A stretch of DNA of 64,000 bases from the NCBI RefSeq assembly GCF_025024155.1, contig NW_026251796.1, positions 62,001-126,000 on the forward strand, read 5' to 3'. The notes under the pieces are model-generated. The model had not been told where the DNA came from, searched no databases, and saw nothing but the letters and a program-made list of their open reading frames with translations. Shown one piece after another: positions 21,601-35,029 of the stretch (its first letter is position 1; every line of letters starts with the position of its first letter). This stretch comes from Gamsiella multidivaricata (Eukaryota > Mortierellomycota > Mortierellomycetes > Mortierellales > Mortierellaceae). The translations under genes were made by a program, and so were the position numbers.

Positions 21601-24600
21601 CGCGCCTGAGCAAGAGATTGCTTGGCGAATACCTTGCCAAGCCTGCCAACTCCGAAGTTTTGAAGGCGTTTATCCAGCTCTTTGATTTCCATGGGGTAAG
21701 CTCGAATGTTGTGAATTCGTATATCTACCAATGCCTCATATATTATGATGTACTCTGACGTCTGTATCCCCAATTAGAAACGCCTTGATGAGTCGCTTCG
21801 CGAGCTTTTGGAGACATTCCGGCTGCCCGGTGAATCACAGCAGATTGAAAGGGTCATGGAGTTGTTTGCTGCGACCTACTTTGCCACCAAGCCGAAGGCT
21901 ATTGCCTCTCAAGACGCCGCGTTCATTCTCGGGTATGCAGTTGTGATGTTGAACACGGATCAACACAACCGTGGCGTCAAAGGGCGCATGTCTCTCGAGC
22001 AGTTCAGCAAGAACTTGAGAGGAGTCAACAACGGAGAGAACTTTCCACCAGAGTACCTGGCAGAGATCTACGAGGCCATCCGGAAACGCGAGATTGTGTT
22101 GCCGCAAGAACATGAGGGACAGCTTGGATTCAACTATGCTTGGAAGGAACTCTTACGCAGAGCTGAGACTACTGGGCCGCTTGTCATTTCCAGTACATCG
22201 ATGTACGACAAGGAGCTCTTCATATCATCATGGAAGCCCATCATGTCTGCCATCTCCTATGGTAAGTAGGAAAGAATTTGTCAAAGATACGAATTTCGGA
22301 TTTAGAATCGATACTAAGTGCTTTTGCTCATATATATTGTTTCGATAGCGTTCAACACGGCGCAAGATGATGCAACGCTGCAAAAGTCGCTAACCGGCTA
22401 TTACCAGTGTGCCATTTTGGCGGCCCATTACCAGCTCCCCGAGATTTTTGACCGTGTGACAATGTCGTTAGCAAGGATGACCGGATTGCTGGACACTCCG
22501 CACAACCCGGCCGACAATCGCGACGTCGTCGTAGACGGCACCGCAATCACCGTCAGCGACCTCGCAGTGCAATTTGGAAAGAGTTACAAAGGACAATTGG
22601 CCGCGGTGGTGGCGTTCGGAGTGGCGAATGAGCACGGCAACATGATACGTGCTGGATGGAAGCCTATTTTGGAAATCATCAAGAACCTGTTTATCAATAA
22701 CCTTCTTCCAGGATCGATGTTGGAGGTGGAGGACTTTTTGGCAGGAACCACAATGATCCTTTTGAAGGCGCCCGTCGTACCCGAGGTCAAGGATAAAGTC
22801 CGGCAGGACAGTTCACTGCTCTCGACTCTTTCTTCGTACCTGCTGTCCTCTTCCTATTCATACGAGACCGCTCGTGAGGAGCCGACGCCAGAGGAAATTG
22901 AATCAACGCGCTGCACTGCTGACTGCGTTGCTGCCTGTCGTCTGGAAGAGTTGTTCACGGACATTCGATTGCTGGAAGACCTGCCTCTTACCCAGCTTAT
23001 GGAGGCAATCAAGTTTGTGGCAGATGGAAACTCAGTCACCAAGGCAACGAAGTCACCTACCCCCTCCAAGCTGTACAACCCAGCCAGCGTGTTCTTTTTG
23101 GAACTTATGATCAGTCTGACCGTTCAGAACCGATATCGTGTCCAGGCGCTGTGGCCCATTGTGTTTGAGCATTTGAGCGACATCATTCGTGAGGCTGGAT
23201 TACAGAGTGTGCTGCTCGTCGAGCGTGCGGTCGTGGGCCTGCTGAGGCTTTGTATCCGCTTGGCGCACAACGACGACATGTCAAAGCAGGTATTGGATGC
23301 TCTGGACCTGCTGTTGGGCCTTCCTATTGACGTCGTGCCAGAGGTAGCGGAGCAAATGATGGCGGGCGTTTTAACCTTACTCAAGGCCGATACCTCCTGC
23401 GTCCGACCCAACTTGAACTGGGATGTCCTTTTCGCGCTGCTATCGTCGACTTCCAACCATCCAGAGGCAGCCAAGTACTCTTTTGAGGCAATCAGCATGT
23501 TTGTAGCCGAGAACGGCGGAGGGAATGTGAGCGTAGAGAACTATGCCGACTGCGTAGACCTGCTGATCCGTTTCGCCGCTGCAGGTGCTGTTGGGGCAGA
23601 GAGTGTGATGAGACAGGAGAGTGGCCAACGAGGGGGCAAGAGCCAGATGTCTAAAGCTCAGGCCAGCGCTGTCGAGCGGGCTAAGAAGGCGGTGGAAATG
23701 TTATACAAGTTGCACAGCCAGGCACCCCGATTGATTTCGCAATCCAAAATGAGCGCCGACTTGACTTGGTCCGCGTATTGGTTCCCGATTCTAGTTGGCC
23801 TGACGCAGCAGTGTTCGAATCCGTGCCGGGATGTCCGAAACCATGCGATGATCTACCTTCAGCGAGCATTGCTTTTGCCTGAGATTGTGACAGATAGGAT
23901 CCCAGAGTGGGTGGTTGTGTTTGACAAGGTCTTGTTTAAATTGCTGGAGGATCTTTTGAGAGCCGAAATTGTGCAGCAGGATCCTGCCGGTTTTGAGGAG
24001 ACGCGAAGCAAGGCATGCGCGATTGTATGCAAGACATTCTTGCATTATTACTTCCGGTTGTTGGAGTGGGAAGGATTGCAAGCACTTTGGATGAACGTAC
24101 TAGATTACATGGACGCATTCATGCAGACAGCGCAGAGCGACCAATTGGTACGTATTGAGTGTCATGGACCTGGTGCTCTTAATTATGCACACGATGGCGA
24201 AATGTTCATCCAACGGATCCTGTCTTACTCCCTTCTCCAATTTAGTACGAGGCCGTACCAGAGTCGCTCAAGAACTGCTTATTGGTCATGTCTACTTCAG
24301 AAACGTTTTCAGAAGCAACTGCCAACAGCCCAGACAGCTTGTGGAATGTGACCTGGAATAGGATCAACAAATTCCTCCCTAATCTCAAGGCCGAGATCTT
24401 TCCACCCCAAGTGACAGAAGGTGGATCATCTTATGCGGCGTTAATGATGGGAGTCGGTAAGAACATCTTCTCTGTCGTCGGTGCAACAGAGTATCCAGCT
24501 TCCTCTCCACCTACATCAACACCAGAAGTGTCGGCAAGCGGTAGCGCCGCGGACGTTAGCACAGGAGTAGATCAAGTGGAGAATCTTCATCACTACGAAC

Positions 24601-24686
24601 AAGCAGCACAGTCGTTGGATTATTACCCCAGAGAACAAGCAGCTGCAGCTGCAGCTGCAGTTATTGAGGACTCGGGTCTGTTGTAA
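18615..24686 (+). CDS. GEA1: Gea/GBF1-type Sec7 guanine-nucleotide exchange factor for ARF GTPases
   Basis: Fourteen exons: 18615..18986, 19072..19129, 19221..19352, 19457..19684, 19772..19832, 19912..20204, 20296..20507, 20600..21037, 21121..21231, 21318..21453, 21538..21695, 21778..22261, 22349..24147 and 24246..24686, giving 1640 residues. It activates ARF at the early Golgi and so drives COPI coat assembly. The N-terminal DCB-like region has LQWSHLIHAEIISVTSAMRR; a HUS-like block follows exon 4 to 9. The Sec7 domain covers about residues 650-840, with the catalytic glutamate in FRLPGESQQIERV (about residue 752) and AVVMLNTDQHN. Exon 13 holds the HDS-type helical regions. Length and order fit GBF1/Gea rather than BIG/Sec7. 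The tail has an Ala run from a GCAGCT repeat (24637-24660). The ADH gene starts 164 bp downstream on the same strand. Confidence 0.93.
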
Positions 24687-24849
24687 TATTGTAATATGAA
24701 TGAATAAACCACGCGTTCCCTAGACTAGCGTACCTGTTGTGCCATCCTGCACGTGACACCCGAGAACCAGCTCGAATAAGGAGGAATTAGTTTCGACAAT
24801 TTTCATTACTCTTCATCATTGAATCATTGAAACCTCAAGACCCTACAAC

Positions 24850-26768
<1,919 letters not shown>

Positions 26769-26961
26769 TAAATATGGCCATTCTTTTTGTGTCAGCTTTT
26801 TTGTATCCATTTCTGCGCGTGTTTTGCCCTCATTTGGTGGCGGCATAATTAGATCGGCAGTCACTTACTGTCTGCCAGCTTTCCCCAAGCTCCTCGGCAT
26901 TCTCATCACTACACTGCAACAACCATTTCACACTCCCATCGCTGGCACCATCTTAGACACC

Positions 26962-29900
26962 ATGGACGCGCCCCAGCAGAGCACCATCACCCCACAACAA
27001 GCAAACACTCTTCCAATAGCAGAGCCGGGAGTCATCATTCGCACCAGCAACAAAGCGAAACGAAACTATCGCACCAAAAAGAGCGACAGCGACAATGAAG
27101 ACGACCTGGACCACAGTAAAAACGTGGATAAGCATGACTGCGGCCAGGAGACAAAAGATTCCATAAAAAGTATGAACTCTGCGAGTGTCAGCTCGCTCCC
27201 CTATGTGCAGTCGCAGAGCGCTCAGAACATCGGCGAGGTGTATCCAGGACTAGCGCGACTTAGTTTTCTAGATCAGGAGCAAGGATCCAGCGATGGCGGC
27301 GATACCCCATTGAATACCAAAAAACCGTATCGTCCACTTCATCAAACGCCGCGTTTTCAGACTGCAAAAGATAACCTTGCGTCAAGTGCAGAGGACATTA
27401 CCCAAGCAAAGTCGTATTCAATCTCCATGACAACATCTGCAACATCAGTACCTCCTGCAACATCGCCATCTGCATTGTCTTCGGGAACTGGATTACAAAC
27501 GAGTTTGGTGGAGATTAAAGAAACCGGCTCTGCTGGCAAGGGGAGGGGTCTCTTTTCAGCTGCAAAAGAAATTCTCAAGCCAGGAATTCTTGTCTTCAAG
27601 GAACTTGGATACTGCCAGGTGGTCAACGATGCATCCTTGTCGCAAGTGTGCTCTGCATGCTTCAAGGATGTGAGGGAGGAGTTGGGGGAGGGCGATGCCG
27701 CTTCTTCGTCAGGATCTGTGCCTACTGGCGGTCAGCGAAAGCTGGTCCGATGTGCTGGATGCAAGATTGTCTGGTACTGCAACAAGGCAAGTATTATAAT
27801 AGGCTGCTGATCCTTCAGTTTCATGGATGATATTTGCTTCCGCGACTAATGCATCTCATATTATACTCGAACATATAGGCGTGTCAAATCAAAGATTGGA
27901 AACTTCATCATCAGCTGGAATGCCAGGGCATCCAAAAATCGATGGCCAACCCCACCATGAAGGATGTTTGGGTGAAACGCACTATGGATACAACCACCGT
28001 TCGCGCACTTTGTCGAATCATTCGGAGGCAGGAGCGTGCAAAGTCTTCAGTCGCATACAAAGCGGAGCATGGGAAACTGCATGCGGCCCAGAAACAGGTC
28101 AGCGAGGTTTATGTCTCAGGACTGGATCAAAAAGAGGAAGAGTGGCTCGACGAACACGGATCAACATGGATCGAGCAGTACCTCAATACATACGAGGAGG
28201 AACGCGAGGCAGCCACTGCTGCAACTTCTACTTCATCGTCATCTTTAAAGGGCGCATTGGAGGAATCGAGTCATCTTGCCAGGACACTGGCGGTGGCTAT
28301 GTCTTGTGTAGTCATACCAAAGGAGGATCGACACACGTTTCTGATGGGCACTGGCGAGGTGGACATGGATATCGTGGCATCTGCTCGTGCAGGAGGTATC
28401 GATATTTGCAGAAAGCTTGATTCCTACGGCTTTACTATCACTAACATAGAAACTACCACTGCCGTTGGTCTGGCGCTGTACGTCCAGTGCATGCCGTTCA
28501 TGAATCACTCGTGTATTCCAAACTGTGTGTACACATTCAAGGGTCCAAGGATTGAGTGCAGAGTCATCCGCGACATTCAGCCGGGCGAGGAGGTACATTA
28601 CTCATAGGCGGATTGTTTGACAAGCCGATATTGAACAGTGAAGAATTGTCTTATCTGACGACAGTGCGTTCATCTTTGTATAGATGACTATCAGCTACAT
28701 TGACCAGATCAGTACCACTCAGGAACGGCAGAAACAGCTGAAGGCGCAATACCGCTTTACATGCCACTGCCCGCTCTGCAAATACTTTCCCGCCAATCCA
28801 CTTATCCAACCAGAAACAGAGGCACTTACACAGATCGTCCCAGGGCCATTGCCTGAGCCATCCAAGGACCCCAAGCAAGGCTTTATCTGTCCTAATGATG
28901 CGTGTCACTCAATCAATAGGCCTCAATCAATCCTAGCCATTGAGTCCCAACTTCGAATCTACAACAAGGTGGAGCTAAGATGCGATAATTGCGGTCAAGT
29001 TACAGAGCTCACTCAGGAACTCGTCAAGGAGAACGAGGAAGAAGCACAGCGACTCATTTTGGGATTTGTGCGCGAAATGAACGATAGTTCGTCACCTTCC
29101 AGCGGATCGAAAGCACGCTCCAGGAACTTTGAATTGGCAAAAGTAAAGTTACTAGAAGCAACAGAGGGAGGCGCCGCAAAGCCAACTATCGTAGGAGGCA
29201 TCAAAACGGTCCAGGAACTGTCACCGCGAGCATTGCGGTACTTTGAGGATGCGTACAAAACCCTGACAGGAGGAAGAGCGACAATTAATAACGACTCCAG
29301 TTCAATTACAGAGAATCTGATTTGTCGCAGTGCACTTCACCACCTTGTTCGTCAGCTAGAGCAAAACGGGTTCGATGAGGCAGTGAGTCACAAAAACTGG
29401 ACGTTTGCATTGCGTCGGTCGATCGAACTGCAGCGGATACTGAATGAGACATACGTAGGCCACCACCCCTTGAAGGCGATCCAAGGATATTACACCTGCA
29501 AGATTGCCAACCTACTGGCCAATCTGCTTTTGGAGGAATCGACGATAGAAATCGAGGAGAGTGATCAGGAAAAGTCCGACGAGGAGGATGCGGATATGCT
29601 GGACAGCGACGACGAAAGGGATCTGAAAGCTGTACGGGACGCCATGCGCAAGGGCGGTCGAGCTGCAGCTGCAGTTGCAGCTGCAGCTTCAAGTAGCAAA
29701 GCCGCGCAGAAACAGCTGCAGAGAACGAAGCGGACGGGTGAAGAGGAGGAGTCTGCAGGGAAGATGAAGAGGCGGGCCCAGGCGGAATCATCTCGAGAGC
29801 TGCTGCAATATCTCAAATCTTTGATCCCTATGGTCGAGGACCCCAAAACTCTGCAGGAGCTCAGGGTGTGCTGGGGCAAGGATGGCAAGCTGGCGAGTCG

Positions 29901-29970
29901 ATATCGGCATCAGGCCGATTCGCTTAAGCAGGCGCTGCACTATGCAGAGCTACCATTTTCATCTCACTAG
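26962..29970 (+). CDS. SMYD-type SET-domain lysine methyltransferase with MYND zinc finger
   Basis: Three exons: 26962..27786, 27879..28592 and 28684..29970, giving 941 residues. The SET domain is split by MYND as in SMYD proteins. About 178-200: GSAGKGRGLFSAAKEILKPG; MYND at about 225-295: CSACF, RCAGCKIVWYCNKACQIKDW and HHQLEC; SET core: MPFMNHSCIPNC (about 483) and GEEMTISYID (about 515), containing the AdoMet- and substrate-binding NHSC and the conserved Tyr; post-SET zinc motif CHCPLCKYF. Protein-lysine methyltransferase activity on histone or other targets is inferred from these motifs. The first 170 residues are disordered, and the C-terminal helical region is interrupted by an acidic stretch and an Ala run. 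Intron 1 starts GCAAGT (GC-AG); a GT donor would break the MYND frame. At 941 residues it is much longer than the about 430-490 of animal SMYDs. Confidence 0.9.
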
Positions 29971-30120
29971 ATAAATAAACTCCCAAAGATTGTACGCATC
30001 ACGTGTGTTTGTATTTGTGTGACTTTGTTCAATCAGTCGGACGTTAGGTTGGTTCGGATTGCACCTCGCGGAAAAAGGCATCTCATCTCTATCCCCACGC
30101 CAACATTTAACAGTTACACC

Positions 30121-31070
30121 ATGGCCAAATCCGCCTTTTGGAACTCGGTCCGCAAGGCCCTCACTGTGGTACATTCTACCTTGTCATTGCTCTTCCTATC
30201 TTCGCTACTCTCTCTTCGTTTCCGGTTTGTTCATTGTAGGAAAAACCCTCACGGGGAAATAACGCGCCTTAATATCTTTTCTAACTATGCACCTGGTCCT
30301 TCTAATAGAACCCCAAAGTCTCAACTGGAATGCCCGACGCCAAAGAGTTTCGTTTTATCGCTCCTGGGTAAAGACAATCTTACTGTCGAATGCGATTTTT
30401 GCAGTCAATTCACCAATGTTCGATTATACAATATCAGGAACATGGTGCCGTATGAGCCGGAAGTACACAGGATTAAACCCCCTTGATTTTTTGCTGTAAT
30501 GAATGAATAGCGGCCAGCCCAAGCCCCATGTCCCCAAAGATCCCTTGGCTAGCGACATTGCACAAAACCCTTACTATGGACGTGATGTCAGGAGAAACTA
30601 TCCTCGTCTGGCTGTCTACTCTCAGGAGGAGGTCGCTGGATTGATCGCTGCCAAGGAAGCCCTGGCGTAAACAGCTTTTTTTTTCTTGCTTCGAATCGGC
30701 AAAGTACATGGATGGCAATGAGAAAGCGATACTAATCATATTAATGATTGGCTTTGATTTGATTTGTAGTATTGGATCTGGAGAGTCGGCTCTTGCCAAG
30801 ACTGGCGAGAATATCTCCTTGACTGAGGTTCTCCAGAATGCAAAGTCACCCCTGTACACACCCACCAACTTGCCCCCTACGCCCGTCATCCGTAACTACA
30901 AGTGGACCGCTTCCCCAGACCAGCCTCCCGTTGCCAGTGGTAAGCCAATATGACATATTTCGTATGAAAGCTAAACCATTGACGGTGATACGGATTAATT
31001 AACGCGTTATTTTTTAATAATGCTTCTAGGTACCTACTGGACCATGCGCAACATGAAAACCGCCAAGTAA
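30121..31070 (+). CDS. NUZM: NADH:ubiquinone oxidoreductase 21.3-kDa accessory subunit (NUZM-like)
   Basis: Six exons: 30121..30168, 30309..30367, 30438..30449, 30511..30666, 30770..30939 and 31030..31070, giving 161 residues. It matches the fungal 21.3-kDa complex I subunit: the block LASDIAQNPYYGRDVRRNYP is followed by RLAVYSQEEVAGLI, close to the Neurospora pattern (D-I-A-x-N-P-Y-x-R-D-x-R-R-N-Y-P). It would be a peripheral accessory subunit of the inner-membrane complex. No classical presequence is evident beyond a short basic N-terminus (MAKSAFWNSVRKAL). Exon 3 is only 12 nt and is required to keep frame between IAPG and GQPKP. The gene starts 150 bp after the SMYD stop on the same strand. 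Confidence 0.8.
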
Positions 31071-31596
31071 ATGGGCAGACCATAACGAACCACGGCAACT
31101 ACTCATCAAACAACCAGGAGAAGAAGGAGGATATTACAACGGAAAAACTTGATCGGATTTCATTGGAGGCATGCTTCTTCGTCATCCTTATCCTGGTTTC
31201 CCACTCCCCACTCGTAACTATATCCGTCAACAAATCAACGCGAAACACTAAACAACAAGCACGAAAAATAATGAAATTCAACGGCGGCTATCAACTCTAG
31301 ACGATATCAACTGTCAGCATTGTTTTTTGAGCAATTGGAATAAATGGCTATAAAAAAATTCTACGCCAGACCATGTAGAAGATTGAAAGAGGGGATAGAA
31401 TACAAGTTAGATATAGCAGATGTGCAGATGAGGGATAACTGAAGATAAAGCGACCGGGATCAATTCATCACCGCATTATCTCTTGCCTAGCTGGGTACCA
31501 AAAGGGAAAGGCATTTCACCCGCTTCAAGCATATAAGAGCACAGGACCTCTTGGGGAAAGACATATTCGCCCCATGATATTCGTTCACCGTTTATC

Positions 31597-31761
31597 ATGC
31601 GATTTTTCCGGACGGCGCGTTTATCCTACTCCCTGCTGCTGGCAACCATTCTGAATACTATACTTGCGGAACGCTCAAGGACCTTCACAGCGTACGATAT
31701 CACTGTTACAATCCATGAGGACTTCCACCAGTCCTACCCACCATATTTCCTACTGTTATGA
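31597..31761 (+). CDS. Short signal-peptide ORF, possible remnant 5' end of a secreted protein
   Basis: 54 codons from ATG 31597. The N-terminus MRFFRTARLSYSLLLATIL looks like a signal peptide, followed by ERSRTFTAYDITVTIHEDF. A TATA-like element (TATAAG, 31532-31537) lies 60 bp upstream. The segment after the leader is loosely like the first strand of multicopper oxidases, and a relic of such an enzyme lies 2.3 kb downstream, but the link is speculative. It may be the first exon of a gene I could not follow, or a fragment. Confidence 0.3.
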   Translation: MRFFRTARLSYSLLLATILNTILAERSRTFTAYDITVTIHEDFHQSYPPYFLLL

Positions 31762-32252
31762 TTCCGCCTCAATCTCAGTCTCCTGGTGACGGTATTGGGA
31801 TGTCGCAGGCATATTCGCTGTTGCCTAATCCTAGCACGCAGCGATAGGTTCTGTCATCGATCTCGGTCTTTATTCTCTCGATTGAAAAGCTTCAGCTCGA
31901 AGAAGGCAGTGGTGTTGACATGGAAATGGGCTTGAGGTCGTCGTCGCTCTTGACGCTATTGCTTGAATCCTGGTGTATGATACATGTACGAATTTAAAAT
32001 GCCGAGGTACCGTTTGGTAATAGAAGATGACTATTTCGCATGGTTAGTGGAGGGAGAGAAGGAGAAGGAGAGACGTGAGGAAGCGGAATAAGTGGTGATG
32101 GTGTGGAGGATGGAACACACAAGGAGAAAGGGCGACGCATTTATTAGCATTGTTTATGTAGGAAGGACATAGCCGCTCAACAAACTGTACGTCAGCTTCA
32201 ACATGTATGCAAGCAGGGCCAGAGGTTGTGCGGGATGCATTCCGCATTGATA

Positions 32253-32639
32253 TCACTTAACATGGCTTAGATGAAGTGCTTGACAAGAATTGTAGGCAAT
32301 CCGTCTGGGTTGAATCGAGTTTTGGTTACAGGTCGGAGTGTCCCAAGGAAAAAGAGTGAGGAGTAATGAATGTGCTATCGAAATTGACATCGATATCGAG
32401 GACGATAACCGTCTGCAATTGTTCAAGAATGCGAGTAGTCTCTGATACACTCTCGCACTAAGGAAGGCAGGAGGTTGGCGCCTGTCCCTGCGCAAGAGTG
32501 CTGCCACTTTCTCGATTTGGTTCCAGCTTTGAGGAAAGCCCGCCGGAGTACTGGCGATGACCTGATAGCCTGAACTCAGAATCGTTTTTGATATTCTAGC
32601 GGCATCGTTTACACGCAGAATGATGAAAACGCGTGCCAT
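32253..32639 (-). CDS. Hypothetical 128-residue ORF, possibly non-coding
   Basis: Open frame from ATG 32639 (MARVFIILRVND...). No known family recognised. Another frame of the same stretch also reads as plausible protein (LDIDVNFDSTFITPHSF), which suggests either decay of a once longer gene or chance. Listed because it is the longest ATG ORF in this tract. Confidence 0.2.
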   Translation of the reverse strand: MARVFIILRVNDAARISKTILSSGYQVIASTPAGFPQSWNQIEKVAALLRRDRRQPPAFLSARVYQRLLAFLNNCRRLSSSISMSISIAHSLLLTLFPWDTPTCNQNSIQPRRIAYNSCQALHLSHVK

Positions 32640-33404
32640 GGCCAAACCCTATCGATAAGCATTTGTAAGAATACCGAAGCAGTACTTTATTCATGCTCTT
32701 AGGAACAGCCCCGACAACTAATCTACTCTGTTGCAGTTGATCAGCATGGCGGCTTAAGGGACTGCGACCATATCTTTAGAGCGAGTTGGTTACTCTTCTT
32801 CATCGCATGCTATTGTCCTTCAGTGTGTTCCATGTGTAATGCCTGAAATTGTGCTGGAAAGAGAAAGGTGCGAGGTATGGCAACAATCTCGTTTCCTATC
32901 GTCAGTAGCCATTAGCGCCCATGCACTTCGGATCTAATATCTGATCAAATCCTGCTCACATATTCAGATTCAACGCGAGCTAACCTGCCATACGAGCTTT
33001 GGAAAGATTATTAGTGCAGTAAGAGTTGCACCTAAACTCCAACTGCAATACACAAATTCAAGTAGTACAGGAGAGCAACGCTTAGAACCAAGCACAACAT
33101 GGCGTTGTGCCTGACCTTTGAGGCGGAGATAGATTCTTTATATCAAAACTGTCTCTATGGGCAATAGCTCCTCGAACTCGAGCCTTACGTTGCTGTGTCA
33201 CTGCACGTATTCTCATATCAGTGCGGTGTATTCGGCAACAGATCCTGTCACATTTCATCTCCAAAGGACCTGTTCCAAATTCTTGCTCCAAGTTCCTGCT
33301 CCAAGTTACTGCTCCTTGCCGGTCGGAATCTCTTACATGAGGACACCAGACGAGCGCACTCCGGCTCTGAAGAAGTTCCGTAGTCATCTGACCTCCCAGG
33401 AGGG

Positions 33405-33626
33405 CTACCATGCCTTGAAGCTTTTCTCCCCTATAGAACGGTCGCCTGTAAGAAAGCCATCCCTCTTGTACAGATCGGCCAGCAAGACGTTGGCGGTTCT
33501 GATCTTTTGTGCACGGCATATTTCGTGTATGTAGACCAGAGCATCGGCTGCCTTACGCGATGCGGTAACTTCCTCGAGGCAGGTCAACTCGCTCGAATGC
33601 TCGCTCAGGGAATCATCAGTAGGCAT
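33405..33626 (-). pseudogene. Fragment resembling a Sel1-like repeat protein
   Basis: 73 codons from ATG 33626. The part ANVLLADLYKRDGFLTGDRS has the spacing of a Sel1-like repeat (A..LL..LY..G..V..D...A). The frame closes just after KSFKAW; the next block (GGQMTTELLQSRS) lies in another frame, so either an intron or a frameshift separates them. Read as a fragment of a decayed gene; family assignment is weak. Confidence 0.3.
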
Positions 33627-33869
33627 GGTGGTTAAAATTATTCGTTATCAGAGAGAGGGAAAAGAGTATTTCTTTGCCAGCCAAAACTAAGGACAAAGAG
33701 GATCAAGGTCGCTAAGCACCACTCTTTGTTCAGTGCTGATACTTCTAAATATTCAATGCGTCCCCATTTGATGGCGCTGAGAGCTGCCTAGAATACAGCG
33801 GCTTTCGACGAGGAGGGCCATGAGAATTGAAGCAATGATCTTAGGCCTTGGACCAAAAAATAAGCTGTG

Positions 33870-34640
33870 TTATTTATTTCTTGGGATGCACCCCGCTGTG
33901 CTCTCCTTCAGCGAATACTTTTCACGTCCTGGAAGTATCCATGGCCCTTCAAGCATATTTTATTTCTTGACAATCATGCCATTTTGGCTACCTACTGCTC
34001 TTTCTCGCATTTACGATACAGCGCTATTCCATCTCGGTCAAAACCAGGGGTTGCTCATCGTATAACTATCCCATGGGCGGCGCCGCCATCCCTTCAGACC
34101 TCCGGATTAGAGCGATATAAATCATTGTTGACAATGCCGCCACTCTTCTTGTGCCCGCTGTTCACATCTCGAACTGGTCTGCTTTGGCGATGCTTCTCCT
34201 CCTTGCCCCGGTATACCTCTAGCCATATCTGCTGCTGATAAGTAGTTCACGCTGTCATCTGCGCGCAGAGTTTATGACGCCTACGTCAACAGATCTACGT
34301 TCAGTGATTTCCGAGGTCCTTACTTTATACATAGGTCTAAGCATGAGCAATTTCTCGAGCTCTTTTGAGGCTTATGGAAACACGCTATACCCTGGTCTTT
34401 AAGCACAAGGAACTAGCGAAGTTAATTATCAGCAATGACGCCGGTAACCATCCGTTTCATCTCTACGGACATGTCCTCCAGTTCGTTAGCCTTGGCAATG
34501 GCGTGTACAAGGGCTCCAGTCTGTACCCATACTGTAAGGCAATGTATACACTATTTTGCGTGATGCTGTCCTTTTTCGCTCGAAAACTAATACAGCTTCT
34601 CGATTTCAGGCCAGCAACCTAGGTGTATGGCTATTCCACT
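33870..34640 (+). pseudogene. Relic of a multicopper oxidase (laccase/ferroxidase)
   Basis: Recognisable pieces lie in different frames. The best is NDAGNHPFHLYGHVLQFVSL (about 34434-34493), matching the copper-ligand motif HPFHLHGH of multicopper oxidases, but the second-last His is Tyr. Upstream, IQRYSISVKTRG (about 34017) resembles the (G/A)QRYSV.V motif of the second cupredoxin domain. The expected downstream HCH...WH motif is not seen, and frames between are broken by stops. Loss of a copper ligand plus frame breaks argue for an inactivated gene. Its former role would have been oxidation of phenols or Fe(II) outside the cell. Confidence 0.45.
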
Positions 34641-35029
34641 GCTATATCGAATAGAACCTTCAGGCGGCCTGGCAGCGATGGCGATCTAGGCATACAAGCT
34701 CACGCATAACATCCTGAAAGCGGGTCCTTCAAGCCTTGGGCAGTATTAGGCTTTTAGTACTCCGTACAAGGGTAATACTGGCGACTAGCCAGGGTTAGAT
34801 TTGGCGAACGAAAATTGAACATTCAATCTTTAGTAGGCACCATTACAACAAAGGGTATCATCGTGCTAACGCCCATGATAATTACAGCACCGTTGGAGTT
34901 ATGCACCACTGTTTTGTATGCACAAGATGACGACGCGGTGAAGACGGAACAGAGAACGCGTCGTCTATCGAGTATAAAAAACCTAAATTTCTCGTGTTCT
35001 CCACAAACCTGCGTATTGTAAACTATTCA

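Noticed and set aside
33082..33519. 145-codon minus-strand ORF
   Set aside because: Overlaps the Sel1-like fragment in a different frame; its composition is not protein-like except for a short block, so not called as a gene.
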